The notes: generated from the sequence alone by a model not told the origin. DNA of 64,000 bases from Chlamydiota bacterium (GCA_012729785.1 JAAYCL010000036.1:1-64000); one strand, 5' to 3'; positions 49,240-60,633 are shown, numbered from the stretch's first letter. Made by a program: numbers and translations.

Positions 49240-50417
49240 ACGGTCCCGCCGTCGCGCCGCCGTCCGCGGGCCCGGCCCGCTGCATCGCCTCCGCCGGGCC
49301 GCTCGCGGATCTCGTCGCGCGCCTGGGCGAGGCACCCCGGGTCGCGCTCGACACGGAGGCGGACAGTCTCTACCACTACCGCGAGAAGCTCTGCGTCTTC
49401 CAGCTCTCCTTCTCCGGCCTCGACTACATCGTCGACCCGCTCGCGGGCCTCGACCTCTCGGGGCTCGCCCGGGTCTTGGCGACGAAGCCGCTGGTCATCC
49501 ACGGCGCGGACTACGACCTGCGCCTGATGCGCGCCTCGCTCGGCTTCCGGCCGGCCGCTGGGGTCTTCGACACGATGCTCGCCGCCCAGCTCCTCGGCTA
49601 CCGGCAGTTCGGTCTTGCCGCGCTCGTCGAGCGCTTTTTCGGCGTCGCCCTCTCCAAGCACGGCCAGAAGTCTGACTGGTCGCGCCGCCCCCTCTCCCCC
49701 CGGCAGCTCGACTACCTCGTCCTGGACACGCGCTACCTGCTGGAGATCGCCGCGCGCCTCGAGGAGGAGCTCCGGGCGCGCGGGCGCGAGGGGTGGCACC
49801 GCGAGTCCTGCGCGCGGGTGGTCGCGGCCACCGCGGAGGATTCCCCGCGGAACGGGGACGCGGCGTGGCGGCTGAAGGGGACGGGGCGTTTCGACCGGCG
49901 GCAGCTCTGCTACCTTCGCGAACTGTGGCGGTGGCGGGACGCGGAGGCGCGGGAGGCCGACCAGCCGCCGTTCAAGGTTTTGGTGAACGAGGGGCTCTGC
50001 GCCCTTGCGCTCGACGCGGCCGCGCAGGGGGAGCGGTTCAGCCTTGCGGCCGTGCGGCTCCCCAGAAACTGCGTCGGGCGCCGGCGCGCGGCGCTCGAGG
50101 CGGCGCTCAGGCGGGCGGGGGGAACGCCCGAGGAGGAGTGGCCCCCCCCGTTGACGCGCAGTCGGGGGGAACGGTACCCGGTCGGTCTGCTGGAGAAGCT
50201 GCGCGGGGAGTGCACGCGCCTGGCGGAGGAGCTCGGTCTCGAGGCGTCGGTCATCGCCAGCCGCGCGGCGCTGGTCGCGGTGTCGCGCCGCCGGCCGCGG
50301 GACGCGGAGGAACTCGCGGCGTGCGGGCCGCTGATGCGGTGGCAGGCGGAACTCCTCGATCCCCGCTTCCGGCCGCTTCTCGGCGAAACAGAGGGCCGGG
50401 GGTCCTACTCCCCGTAA
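49236..50417 (+). CDS. rnd: Ribonuclease D
   Basis: 393 residues from GTG 49236. 3'-5' exoribonuclease that trims tRNA ends. DEDDy site: DTEAD (Asp, Glu), HGADYDLRLM (Asp) and LDYLVLDTRYLL (Tyr and Asp). An HRDC domain follows (about 215-290: DRRQLCYLRELWRWRDAEAREADQPPFKVLVNEGLCALA), and a second HRDC-like region ends the protein. Length is normal. Its 3' end overlaps the convergent binding-protein gene by 13 bp. Confidence 0.9.
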   Translation: MNGPAVAPPSAGPARCIASAGPLADLVARLGEAPRVALDTEADSLYHYREKLCVFQLSFSGLDYIVDPLAGLDLSGLARVLATKPLVIHGADYDLRLMRASLGFRPAAGVFDTMLAAQLLGYRQFGLAALVERFFGVALSKHGQKSDWSRRPLSPRQLDYLVLDTRYLLEIAARLEEELRARGREGWHRESCARVVAATAEDSPRNGDAAWRLKGTGRFDRRQLCYLRELWRWRDAEAREADQPPFKVLVNEGLCALALDAAAQGERFSLAAVRLPRNCVGRRRAALEAALRRAGGTPEEEWPPPLTRSRGERYPVGLLEKLRGECTRLAEELGLEASVIASRAALVAVSRRRPRDAEELAACGPLMRWQAELLDPRFRPLLGETEGRGSYSP

Positions 50418-51247
50418 TCCTCGAAGAAGTCGAGCCCCTGCGCCTTATCGATCCATTTCTCGCGCAGGCGGCGCCCCTCCCCGCTCTTGTCGAGCCGGCC
50501 GATCGCCTCGTTCAACGACTCCAGCAGCGCGATGTTCCCCTTCTTCACCGCGATGCCGTACCGCTCCCGGGAGATGCGGCTCTCGACGACCTGGTAGTGG
50601 TAGCTGTAGTTGGAGAGCGCCCAGCGGAGCGGCACCTCGTCGTACAGGATGCAGGTCCCGCCCCGCTTCTCCTCGGGCAGGGGGGAGTTCTTGAGGACCT
50701 GGACCATCCTGTCGAGCGACGAGTAGGTCTGCACCTTCCCGAGGAGGTTCTCCCGGGCCCACCGCTCCGCGGTGGTGCCCCGCACCACGCAGATCTTCCA
50801 GTGCTTGAGGCCGTTGGTGAACCAGTGGCGCCGCCAGTCGACCGTGCTCTTCACCGCCAGGGCCAGCCCCATCCGCGCGTACGGCTTGGTGAAGGAGAGG
50901 GATTTGCGCCGCGCGTCCGTGATGCTGATGCAGGCGATCGCCGCGTCGGCCTTCCCCATCTCAAGGGCGGATGCGTAGGCGGAGGCGCTGAAGTTCATCG
51001 GGACCCACTCGATCTCCCGCCCCATCTGCCTCCCGAGCGCCTCGGCGATGTCCACCTCGATGCCGACCCTGCGCATCCCCTCGCGGTAGGAGAAGGGGGG
51101 GGATTTGAAGTCCGAGATGAACCGGAGCGTCTTGGCGGAACCGGCGGTAGTCACCTCCGGCGGATTCTCGGCCCGGGCTGCGGAGTGGCGGGCGGAGACG
51201 CCGAGGGCCAGCAGGACGGCAAAGGCGGTGCGCAGTGCGCGGTGCAT
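50405..51247 (-). CDS. Extracellular solute-binding protein, family 3
   Basis: 280 residues. Signal peptide (MHRALRTAFAVLLALGVSARHSAARA), then a type II periplasmic binding domain: LRFISDFKSPPFSYREGMRRVGIEVDIAEALGRQMGREIEWVPM, ADAAIACISITDARRKSLSFTKPYARMGLALAV, CVVRGTTAERWARENL. Family 3 proteins bind polar amino acids or similar. No ABC permease or ATPase is adjacent, so it is an orphan binding protein or sensory input. Convergent with rnd. Confidence 0.82.
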   Translation of the reverse strand: MHRALRTAFAVLLALGVSARHSAARAENPPEVTTAGSAKTLRFISDFKSPPFSYREGMRRVGIEVDIAEALGRQMGREIEWVPMNFSASAYASALEMGKADAAIACISITDARRKSLSFTKPYARMGLALAVKSTVDWRRHWFTNGLKHWKICVVRGTTAERWARENLLGKVQTYSSLDRMVQVLKNSPLPEEKRGGTCILYDEVPLRWALSNYSYHYQVVESRISRERYGIAVKKGNIALLESLNEAIGRLDKSGEGRRLREKWIDKAQGLDFFEDYGE

Positions 51248-51618
51248 GAGTTCCTCCCGTATGACGGCCGACGTGCAGCATCACCATACCACACCGGCGC
51301 CGCGGAGGCATCCGGAAAATCGCGCGCGCCCGCGACGCGGGAAGACGTCCGCGCGGTTGCGGCTTTGAACAACGCCGGCCGCGTGCTACTATACCGCATT
51401 CGGAAGAGACGCGCGGCGGGGGGAACTTTCGGGGGCTCGGGGACGTCAAAGAGGGAAAGAGGGGATCGCCGTCCCCGCCGACCCCCCCGGGACGCCGGGC
51501 AGCCTCGTTCCGGCGGCCGCTGCATCGGATCCACGAGGCGCGCCGCCGCCGTCGGTGGAGGCGCCGCGGCCCTTCGCGCCCCCCGCTTCGGGAATACACA
51601 GGGGGCGCCGCAAGCGGG
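51248..51618. other. ~370-bp gene-free region with the exporter promoter
   Basis: Divergent spacer between the binding protein and the exporter operon. GC-rich, no gene. TTGAAC (51365-51370), 16-nt spacer, TACTAT (51387-51392) is the best promoter candidate for the + strand operon. The leader then would be ~225 nt long. Nothing else is recognised in it. Confidence 0.45.
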
Positions 51619-52908
51619 ATGGGAAACGCGATGACGTGCACAGCGCTTCTGATCGTGCTCATGGCCGCGCAGGCGGCTTCCTCCGGCCCCGCCGCGGGGA
51701 CGGATCCCGGGGAGACGATCGCCTGGAAGGAGTGCGTCCGGGAGGCGTGGCAGGGGAACCCCGATCTCGCCGCCGCCCTGGCGAGACTCGGGCAGTCGAA
51801 GGCGGAGCGGCGCATCGCCGCGAGCCCCCTCTTCCCCGAGGTGACGGCCTCGGGGCGCGCGGGGGAGTCCAAGGGCACGGACGGGACCCGCGGCGAGTCC
51901 CACGCGTGGGGCCTCGACGCCCGGCAGCTCCTCTTCGACGGCTTCCGGACGCCGTTTGAGATGGGGAGGGCGGGGGAGGGGGTCACGGCCTCGCAGTGGG
52001 CCTACGCGGTGACCTCCTCCGACGTGCGCCTCTCCCTCCGCAAGGCCTACGTCGACCTACTCAGGGCGCAGGACCTCGTGACGATTGCGCGGGAGATCGC
52101 GGACCGGAGGAAGCAGAACACGGACCTCGTCCAGCTCCGCTACGAGGCGGGGCGCGAGCACAAGGGCTCGCTGATGCTCTCGCAGGCCGACCTCGCGCAG
52201 GCCGAGTACGACATCGCCGCGGCGCTCCGGGCGGTCGAGCTCGGGCGCCGGCGCCTGACGAGGGTCATGGGGAGGCCGCACACCGCGCCGCTCGGGACCT
52301 CCGGGGACTTCGTCCTCGACCCGCCGGGGCCCGCGCGGCCCGACTTCGAGGGGCTCTGCGACACGGTCCCGCTCCTGAAACGGCTGGCGGCCGTGAAGGA
52401 GGCGGCGCGCTGGGGGGTGAAGTCGGCCCAGGCGGAGTTCCTCCCGGCCGTGTACGGCACCCTCGGCGTGAACAAGGCCGGCGACGGCTGGCCGCCCCGC
52501 GGCGACGAGAGGGAGATCGGCGTCAGCGTCGACTGGCCCCTCTTCCAGGGGGGGGAGCGCGTCGCGGGGGTGGCGAAGTCGCGGCAGTACCTCCTCCAGA
52601 CGGAGGCCGACGAGCGGAGCGGGCGCCTCGGGGTCGTGCTGACACTCACGGAGACGTGGACGGAGTTCCGCAACGCCCTCGAGACGGTGGAGGTAGAGCG
52701 CAAGGTCCTCGCCGCCGCCGAGGAGCGGTCCAAGATCTCCAAGGCGCAGTACGCGATCGGCATCATCGACTTCGACGCGTGGACCATCATCGAGGACGCC
52801 CTGGTCCGGGCGAAGAAGTCGCACCTCAACGCCCTCTGGGCGGAGGGGACGGCCGAGGCGGCGTGGGTCCAGGCGCGGGGGGGGACGCTCGAGGACGAGC
52901 TGCGGTGA
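51619..52908 (+). CDS. TolC-like outer membrane efflux protein
   Basis: 429 residues. Signal peptide (MGNAMTCTALLIVLMAAQAASS), then the OEP pattern: TIAWKECVREAWQGNPDLAAALARLGQSKAERRIAAS, a second such region after ~200 residues, and long helices LRKAYVDLLRAQDLVTIAREIADRRKQNTDLVQLRYEAG and LTLTETWTEFRNALETVEVERKVLAAAEERSKISKAQY. It forms the outer-membrane duct of a tripartite pump with the two following genes. Confidence 0.85.
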   Translation: MGNAMTCTALLIVLMAAQAASSGPAAGTDPGETIAWKECVREAWQGNPDLAAALARLGQSKAERRIAASPLFPEVTASGRAGESKGTDGTRGESHAWGLDARQLLFDGFRTPFEMGRAGEGVTASQWAYAVTSSDVRLSLRKAYVDLLRAQDLVTIAREIADRRKQNTDLVQLRYEAGREHKGSLMLSQADLAQAEYDIAAALRAVELGRRRLTRVMGRPHTAPLGTSGDFVLDPPGPARPDFEGLCDTVPLLKRLAAVKEAARWGVKSAQAEFLPAVYGTLGVNKAGDGWPPRGDEREIGVSVDWPLFQGGERVAGVAKSRQYLLQTEADERSGRLGVVLTLTETWTEFRNALETVEVERKVLAAAEERSKISKAQYAIGIIDFDAWTIIEDALVRAKKSHLNALWAEGTAEAAWVQARGGTLEDELR

Positions 52909-52937
52909 CGGGCACGGCCACAAAGGGGGCTCAGCGG

Positions 52938-53893
52938 ATGACGAAGAACCGGAAGATCGCGATCGGGGGGCTCGCCGCCCTCGTTCTCGTCGCGGCCGCG
53001 GTGCGCGGCTGCCGCCCGAACAGCGGCGCGGCCGCGTTCGAGGAGATCCGCCCCGAAATCGGCGACATCAGGGAGATTGTCTCCACGACCGGCACGGTCG
53101 AGCCGCAGAATCGGCTCCAGATCAAACCGCCGATCGGCGGGCGGATCGAGGAGATCCTCGTCAGGGAGGGGGACACGGTGAAGGCGGGGCAGACGCTCGC
53201 CTGGATGTCCTCGACCGAGCGGGCCGCGCTCCTCGACGCGGCGCTCACCCGCGGCCCCGAGCAGGTCGCCTACTGGAAGGACGCCTACAAGGCCACGCCG
53301 CTGATCGCCCCCATCGACGCGGAGGTCATCGTCCGCGCCTTCGAGCCGGGACAGACCGTGACCGCCGCCGACGCGGTCCTCGTCCTCTCCGACCGCCTTA
53401 TCGTCAGTGCGCAGGTGGACGAGACCGACATCGGGAGCGTGGAGGTCGGCCAGGATGCTGTCGTCAGCCTGGACGCCTACCCGGATGTCAAGGTCGCCTC
53501 GAAGGTCTCGCACATCTCCTACGAATCGACGGTCGTGAACAACGTCACGATCTACAAGGTGGACATCCTCCCCGGGACGATCCCCTCCGTCTTCCGTTCC
53601 GGGATGAGCGCCGTGGTCGAGATCGTCACGCGGCACAGGGACAACGTCCTGCGCCTGCCGGTCAGCGCGGTGACGCGGGGCAGGAGGAGGGCGACGGTGA
53701 CGGTGCTCGAGGGGGGGCGGCAGGTCGTCCGGAAGATCGAGACCGGCGTCTCAAACGAGCGGCACGTCGAGATCGTCTCGGGGCTCGGGAAAGACGAGAC
53801 GGTCGTCGTGCGGAAGGAGCCGGCAACGGCCCCGAGGAGCGCCGCCTCCCAGGGGACCAACCCGTTCATGCCGCGGCGGATGGGGAGCCGGCG

Positions 53894-53897
<4 letters not shown>
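52938..53897 (+). CDS. MacA-like periplasmic adaptor with a very short hairpin
   Basis: 319 residues from ATG 52938. Membrane anchor at ~6-24 (RKIAIGGLAALVLVAAAVRG), a biotinyl-lipoyl half (IVSTTGTVEPQNRLQIKPPIGGRIEEILVREGDTVKAGQTLAWM), then only about 30 residues before the second lipoyl half (TPLIAPIDAEVIVRAFEPGQTV), and a beta-barrel (VSAQVDETDIGSVEVGQDAVVSLDAYPD) plus membrane-proximal domain. Typical MacA has an alpha-helical hairpin of >100 residues there. Overlaps macB by 4 nt. Confidence 0.87.
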
Positions 53898-55843
<1,946 letters not shown>

Positions 55844-55908
55844 ACGGCGCCTCGCCGCGCCCCCATCCTTTCGCGGGAACCATCCAGCGCTTTTTCCATC
55901 GTTAGCGC

Positions 55909-55965
55909 TTGACGCGTCCGGCCGCCGGGGGGATAATGTCTTCTATCTTGGTCGACATTATCGAC
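55909..55965 (+). promoter_or_regulatory. Promoter and operator of the Rrf2-pst operon
   Basis: TTGACG (55909-55914), 17-nt spacer, GATAAT (55932-55937). A perfect 9-bp inverted repeat GATAATGTC (55932-55940) / GACATTATC (55954-55962) starts in the -10, and a second GTCGA-N5-TCGAC (55951-55965) overlaps it. The position is that of an autorepression operator for the Rrf2 protein. Confidence 0.75.
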
Positions 55966-55978
55966 TATAGGGGGCGGG

Positions 55979-56440
55979 GTGAAGATATCCAGGAAGGGCG
56001 AGTACGCGCTCCGCGCGATGACGATGCTCTCCCTCCACCACGGAAGGGGCCTGCTCAGGGCGCGCGAGATCGCCGCGCGGCAGGCGATCCCGGAGAGGTT
56101 CCTCGAGCGGATCCTCCTCGACCTGAAGAAGGCGGGGATCCTCCTGAGCGTGCGCGGGAGAAACGGGGGGTACGCCCTGGCGCGGCCGCCGCGCCTGATC
56201 ACGCTCGCGCGGGTGATCCGGATCATCGACGGGCCGCTGGCGCCGATCGGCTGCGCGAGCGACTGGGCGCGCCTGGAATGCCCCGCCCAGGCGGGGTGCG
56301 GTCTCTACCGGGTGATGCGGAGGGTGCGGAACGCCATCGCGGGGATACTGGAGAAGACGACGTTCGCCGACATCCGCGCCACGGCGCGGCGCCCCTCCGC
56401 GGGGAGGGGCGGAACGGTTGGAAGGGGGTGCGCGGGATGA
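55979..56440 (+). CDS. Rrf2-family transcriptional regulator
   Basis: 153 residues from GTG 55979. Winged-helix DNA-binding domain MKISRKGEYALRAMTMLSLHH..LLRAREIAARQAIPERFLERILLDLKKAGILLSVRGRNGGYALARPP, then cysteines in GCASDWARLECPAQAGC (C-x8-C-x5-C), as in Rrf2 proteins that ligate a [2Fe-2S] cluster or sense thiols. It should bind the operator at 55932-55965 and control itself and the downstream transporter. Its stop overlaps the next ATG. Confidence 0.87.
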   Translation: MKISRKGEYALRAMTMLSLHHGRGLLRAREIAARQAIPERFLERILLDLKKAGILLSVRGRNGGYALARPPRLITLARVIRIIDGPLAPIGCASDWARLECPAQAGCGLYRVMRRVRNAIAGILEKTTFADIRATARRPSAGRGGTVGRGCAG

Positions 56441-57408
56441 GACGGATCGCTGTAGCCGCCGCGCTGTGCCTGGTTGCGGGCGGCGGCACCGCGTGTGCGG
56501 CGGAGGGGGCCGGGACGGTCACGATCTCGGGGGCGTGGGCGCTCTACCCGATGGCGGTGCGGTGGGCGGAGGAGTACCGGAAACTGCATCCGTCCGTCTC
56601 CATCGACATCGCCGCCGGCGGCGCGGGGAAGGGGATGGCCGACGCGCTGGCGGGGGCCGCCGACATCGGGATGGTATCGCGGGCGATCGCCCCCGCGGAG
56701 TTCGCCAAGGGCGCCTGGGCGGTCGCGGTCACCAGGGACGCGGTGGTGCCCACCGTCAACGCGGGGAACCCGGCGCTGCGGGAGCTGCTCCGACGCGGGG
56801 TGACGCGGGAGCGGTTCGCGGCGCTCTGGATTGCCGGGAGACCGGCGACCTGGGGCGAGCTCTCCGGGACCGCGCGGCCCGACCCGGTCCGCGTCTACAC
56901 CCGTTCCGACGCCTGCGGCGCGGCCCAAACATGGGCCGGCTACCTCGGGGGGACGCAGGAGGCGCTGAAGGGGGTGGGCGTCTACGGCGATCCCGGCCTG
57001 GCCGAGGCGGTCCGCAAGGATCCTCGCGGGATCGGCTACAACAACGTCAACTTCGCCTACGACGCCGCGACCCGGAAACCGCTCGCGGGCCTCCGCGTCC
57101 TCCCGATCGACCTCGACGGCGACGGGACGATCGGGGAGCGGGAACGGTTCTACGACGACCGGGACCGGCTTGTGGCGGCGATCGGGGACGGCCGCTACCC
57201 GTCCCCGCCCGCGCGGGAGCTCTACTTCGTCTGCGGCGGCAGGCCCGCGCGGGAGACGGTGCGCGCATTCATCCGGTGGGTGCTCACCGACGGGCAGGCG
57301 TACGTGCCCGAGGCGGGATATATCCGGCTCGCCGCGGAGACGCTGCGGGGGGAGCTGAACAAGCTGGACGGCGCGGAGACGAGTAGCGGCGAAAGGAGAG
57401 GCGGATGA
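56437..57408 (+). CDS. PstS-like periplasmic substrate-binding protein
   Basis: 323 residues from ATG 56437. Signal peptide MRRIAVAAALCLVAGGGTACAAEG. PBP-like domain with VTISGAWALYPMAVRWAEEYRKLHPSVSIDIAAGGAGKGMADALAGAADIGMVSRAI, the phosphate-binding pattern of PstS. Near residue 225 a sequence DLDGDGTIGERE fits an EF-hand calcium loop, a feature of some PstS-like proteins. Ligand is probably phosphate or a similar oxyanion. Overlaps both neighbours by 4 nt. Confidence 0.85.
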   Translation: MRRIAVAAALCLVAGGGTACAAEGAGTVTISGAWALYPMAVRWAEEYRKLHPSVSIDIAAGGAGKGMADALAGAADIGMVSRAIAPAEFAKGAWAVAVTRDAVVPTVNAGNPALRELLRRGVTRERFAALWIAGRPATWGELSGTARPDPVRVYTRSDACGAAQTWAGYLGGTQEALKGVGVYGDPGLAEAVRKDPRGIGYNNVNFAYDAATRKPLAGLRVLPIDLDGDGTIGERERFYDDRDRLVAAIGDGRYPSPPARELYFVCGGRPARETVRAFIRWVLTDGQAYVPEAGYIRLAAETLRGELNKLDGAETSSGERRGG

Positions 57409-58106
57409 AACGGGGCATCGTCATCGCCGGGGCGGCGGCGATCCTCGCGGTCCGGGCAACGGTCTGTGCGGGCGACGACTGGAAGATGTGGAACAAGTAC
57501 GCGTTCAAGCTCCCGCTGGTCAAAAAGAAGGCGGACTTGAACGCGAGCTTCGAGACGCGCTTCCGGGAGGATATCGACGAGTTCTACCGCTACCAGTTCT
57601 ACATGGGGCCGGATTACCATCTGTACCCCTGGCTCACCCTGGGGTGGCAGTACGGCAACATCCAGGAGGGGGAGCCGGGGGAGTTCCGGACCGAGCACCG
57701 CTTCATGCATTTCGTGACCCCGCGATTCAAGCTGCGGGACCTCGGGATCGAGAGGCACGGCCTGGGGGATTTGGCGTGCACGCTCGAGAACCGGCTCGAC
57801 TGGCGCATCCGGCCGCACAAGGCCCACCGCAACAGCTGGCAGTACCGCATCTATCCGAAGATCTCCTACCCGATCGTGAAGCGGGAGCGGTTCCAGATCT
57901 CGCCGTTCGTCGCCGACGCGTTCTACTTCGATCTCGCCGACGGCATCGCGTACCGGCAGAACCGGATCTACGGCGGCCTCTCATTCAAGCTCCTCGCGCA
58001 CCTGAATCTGGACGTCTACTATATGCGGCTGGCGGAGCGCGCGGGGCGCGGCGGCGACTGGGACGGCGGCCACGTGATCGGCACGGGGGTCTCGTACGCA
58101 TTCTAG
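57405..58106 (+). CDS. DUF2490-like outer-membrane protein
   Basis: 233 residues. Signal peptide (to ~22), then amphipathic beta strands: KMWNKYAFKLPLVKKKADLNASFETRFREDIDEFYRYQFYMGPDYHLYPWLTLGWQYG, EHRFMHFVTPRFKL, SWQYRIYPKISYPI, ending VIGTGVSYAF with the terminal Phe of outer-membrane barrels. Likely a porin-like barrel for the transporter's substrate. It is inserted between pstS and pstC, which is unusual. Confidence 0.78.
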   Translation: MKRGIVIAGAAAILAVRATVCAGDDWKMWNKYAFKLPLVKKKADLNASFETRFREDIDEFYRYQFYMGPDYHLYPWLTLGWQYGNIQEGEPGEFRTEHRFMHFVTPRFKLRDLGIERHGLGDLACTLENRLDWRIRPHKAHRNSWQYRIYPKISYPIVKRERFQISPFVADAFYFDLADGIAYRQNRIYGGLSFKLLAHLNLDVYYMRLAERAGRGGDWDGGHVIGTGVSYAF

Positions 58107-58113
58107 GGGCGGC

Positions 58114-59010
58114 ATGCACCGGCGGGTGAGGGTTCGGACAGATCGGATCGCGGCGTCCGCGATGCGGCTCTGCGCGGCGGGCACCGTGCTGCTCGTCGTC
58201 GTCATCGTGTGCGCCCTCCTCCTGAAATCGGCCCCGGTCCTGGCCCGTCATTCGATCTGGACGCTGCTCGGGTCGAGCTCCTGGCAGCCGCTCCGGGGGG
58301 AGTTCGGCTTTTTTCCGTTTCTGCTCGGGACGCTCTGGGTCACCGGCACCGCCGTGCTCCTCGCGGTCCCGCTCTCCCTCTTCACCGCCATCTACCTCTC
58401 CGAGTACGCGCCCGCCGCCGTGCGGCGGCTGGCCGCCCCGCTGGTGGACCTCCTCGCCGGCATCCCCTCGGTCATCTACGGGATATGGGGGGTGCTGGCG
58501 GTCGTCCCGTTGGTGCGGGACCGCGTCGCCCCGCTGTTCGGCGTCTCGTCGAGCGGCTACTGCGTCCTGGCGGGCGGCGTCGTGCTCGCGATCATGATCC
58601 TCCCGGTGATCATCCACGTGGCCGCGGAGGTCTTCGGGGCCGTGCCCCGGGGGATGCGGGAGGCGTCGCTCGCCCTCGGCGCCACGCAATGGCAGACGGT
58701 CACCCGTGTCGTGCTGCGCAAGGCGATGCCGGGCGTCATCGCGGCGGTCGTGTTGGGGGTCTCGCGGGCGTTCGGGGAGACGATGGCGGTGTTGATGGTC
58801 GCGGGGAACGTCGCCGTGTCGCCGCGTTCGATCTTCGATCCGGCGTACCCGCTTCCGGCCCTGATCGCCAACAACTACGGGGAGATGCTCTCGGTGCCGC
58901 TCTACGACGCCGCCATGATGCTCGCGGCGCTCCTCCTCCTGGCCGTCGTGGTCGCGTTCAACGCGGTCTCGCGCTGCGTGCTGGCGCGGATCGAACGGGG
59001 GATGCGGTAG
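58114..59010 (+). CDS. pstC: Phosphate ABC transporter permease PstC
   Basis: 298 residues, about six membrane spans. WQPLRGEFGFFPFLLGTLWVTGTAVLLAVPLSLFTAIYLSEYAP and LVDLLAGIPSVIYGIWGV are the PstC pattern; the EAA loop is REASLALGATQWQTVTRVVLRKAMPG. 7 nt after the outer-membrane protein gene. Confidence 0.9.
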   Translation: MHRRVRVRTDRIAASAMRLCAAGTVLLVVVIVCALLLKSAPVLARHSIWTLLGSSSWQPLRGEFGFFPFLLGTLWVTGTAVLLAVPLSLFTAIYLSEYAPAAVRRLAAPLVDLLAGIPSVIYGIWGVLAVVPLVRDRVAPLFGVSSSGYCVLAGGVVLAIMILPVIIHVAAEVFGAVPRGMREASLALGATQWQTVTRVVLRKAMPGVIAAVVLGVSRAFGETMAVLMVAGNVAVSPRSIFDPAYPLPALIANNYGEMLSVPLYDAAMMLAALLLLAVVVAFNAVSRCVLARIERGMR

Positions 59011-59862
59011 ATGAACCGGAGACGGGTTGCGGAGGGGATTGCCCGGGCGCTGATGGCGGCGTCGGTCGCCACGGTCCTCGCCGTGCTGCTGCTCATCATC
59101 GGGACGGTGATCGTGCGGGGCGTCCCCGCGATGAGCTGGGCGATGATCAGCCAACCCCCCCGCGGGGGGTTCTACCTCGGGAAGGAGGGGGGGATCTTGA
59201 ACGCCATCCTGGGGTCGCTCGCCATTACCGCCGGGGCGACCGCGCTCGCCCTGTCCTGGAGCCTCCCGGTGGTCCTCTGCCTCAACGCCTACCTCCCGCC
59301 CCGGTCGCCGCTCGCCTCGGCCGCCCGTTTCGCCCTCGACGTCCTCTGGGGGATCCCCTCCATCGTCTACGGCGCCTTCGGATTCGTCGTGATGCTCTGG
59401 TTCGGCATCGGCGCCTCGCTGCTCGGCGGAATCATCGCGGTCGCCCTCCTCATCTTCCCCATCATGGCGCGCGCGATGGACGAGGTGGTCCGGACCGTGC
59501 CGCAGGAGCTCACGGACGCCTCCTACGCGATGGGGGCGACGCGCCTGGAGACGTCGCTGAAGGTCGTCGTGCGCCAAACCCTCCCCGGCCTCGTCACCGC
59601 CGTGTTGATTGCGATGGGGAGGGGGATCGGCGACGCGGCGTCGGTGCTCTTCACCGCCGGCTTCACCGACTCGATCCCCGTCTCGCTGTTCCGGCCGGCG
59701 GCGACGCTGCCGCTTGCGATCTTCTTCCAGCTCGGGACGCCGTTCCCGGAGGTGCAGGCCAGGGCGTACGCCTCCGCCCTGGTGCTGACCGCGCTCATCC
59801 TCGCGATCAGCGCGGCCGCGCGTCTGTTCGGCCACCGGTATTCGAGGCACGTGGTGCGATAG
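59011..59862 (+). CDS. pstA: Phosphate ABC transporter permease PstA
   Basis: 283 residues. ALDVLWGIPSIVYGAFGFVVML and LTDASYAMGATRLETSLKVVVRQTLPGLVTAVLIAMGRGIGDAASVLFTAGF are PstA hallmarks. The ATG directly abuts the pstC stop codon. Forms the membrane dimer with PstC. Confidence 0.9.
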   Translation: MNRRRVAEGIARALMAASVATVLAVLLLIIGTVIVRGVPAMSWAMISQPPRGGFYLGKEGGILNAILGSLAITAGATALALSWSLPVVLCLNAYLPPRSPLASAARFALDVLWGIPSIVYGAFGFVVMLWFGIGASLLGGIIAVALLIFPIMARAMDEVVRTVPQELTDASYAMGATRLETSLKVVVRQTLPGLVTAVLIAMGRGIGDAASVLFTAGFTDSIPVSLFRPAATLPLAIFFQLGTPFPEVQARAYASALVLTALILAISAAARLFGHRYSRHVVR

Positions 59863-59871
59863 GAGCATACG

Positions 59872-60633
59872 ATGCACGCGGAAGCCCACATACGGGTGCA
59901 GGGGCTGCACGTCTTCTACGGCCCCGAGCAGGCCCTCAAGAACGTCAGCGTGGATATCCCGCGGCGCCGGATCACGGCCATCATCGGCCCCTCCGGCTGC
60001 GGCAAGAGCACCCTTCTGCGCTCGTTCAACCGGCTCATCGATCTCTCCGACGGGGCCCGCGTCACGGGACGGGTGATCGTCGAGGGGCGCGACGTCTACG
60101 CCCCCGGGGTGGATGTGACGGAGATCAGGAGGCATATGGGGCTCCTGTCGCAGAGGCCCCACCCCCTCCCGATGTCGATATTCGACAACGTCGCCTACGG
60201 GCCGCGCCTGCACGGGGTGCGCGACCGGCGGGAGCTCGCCGCGATCGTGGAACGGCACCTGCGCATCGCCGGCCTCTGGGACGAGGTGCGGGAGCGGCTC
60301 CATCTCCCCGCCTCCCGGCTTTCGCTCGGGCAGCAGCAGCGGCTCTGCCTGGCCCGCGGGCTCGCCGTCGGGCCGGAGATCATCCTCGGGGACGAGCCCA
60401 CCTCGGCGCTCGACCCGATCTCGAGCCGCCGGATCGAGGGGATCTTCCTCGAGTTGAAGAGGGACTACACGCTCGTGCTGGTCACCCACATCCTCAGGCA
60501 GGCGAGGAGGCTTGCGGACTATGTCGTCTTCCTGTACATGGGGGAGCTGATCGAGCACGGTCCCGCGGAGGAGTTCTTCGCATCCCCGCGGGAGGAGCTG
60601 ACGAGGGAGTACGTGCAGGGGACGATCAGTTGA
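59872..60633 (+). CDS. pstB: Phosphate ABC transporter ATPase PstB
   Basis: 253 residues. Walker A GPSGCGKST, Q-loop GLLSQRPHPLPMSIFDNVAYGPRLHG, signature LSLGQQQR, Walker B IILGDEPTSALDP. The usual PstB signature is LSGGQQQR; here Gly is Leu. No phoU follows; the operon ends at a large inverted repeat and the convergent flavoprotein gene. Confidence 0.91.
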   Translation: MHAEAHIRVQGLHVFYGPEQALKNVSVDIPRRRITAIIGPSGCGKSTLLRSFNRLIDLSDGARVTGRVIVEGRDVYAPGVDVTEIRRHMGLLSQRPHPLPMSIFDNVAYGPRLHGVRDRRELAAIVERHLRIAGLWDEVRERLHLPASRLSLGQQQRLCLARGLAVGPEIILGDEPTSALDPISSRRIEGIFLELKRDYTLVLVTHILRQARRLADYVVFLYMGELIEHGPAEEFFASPREELTREYVQGTIS

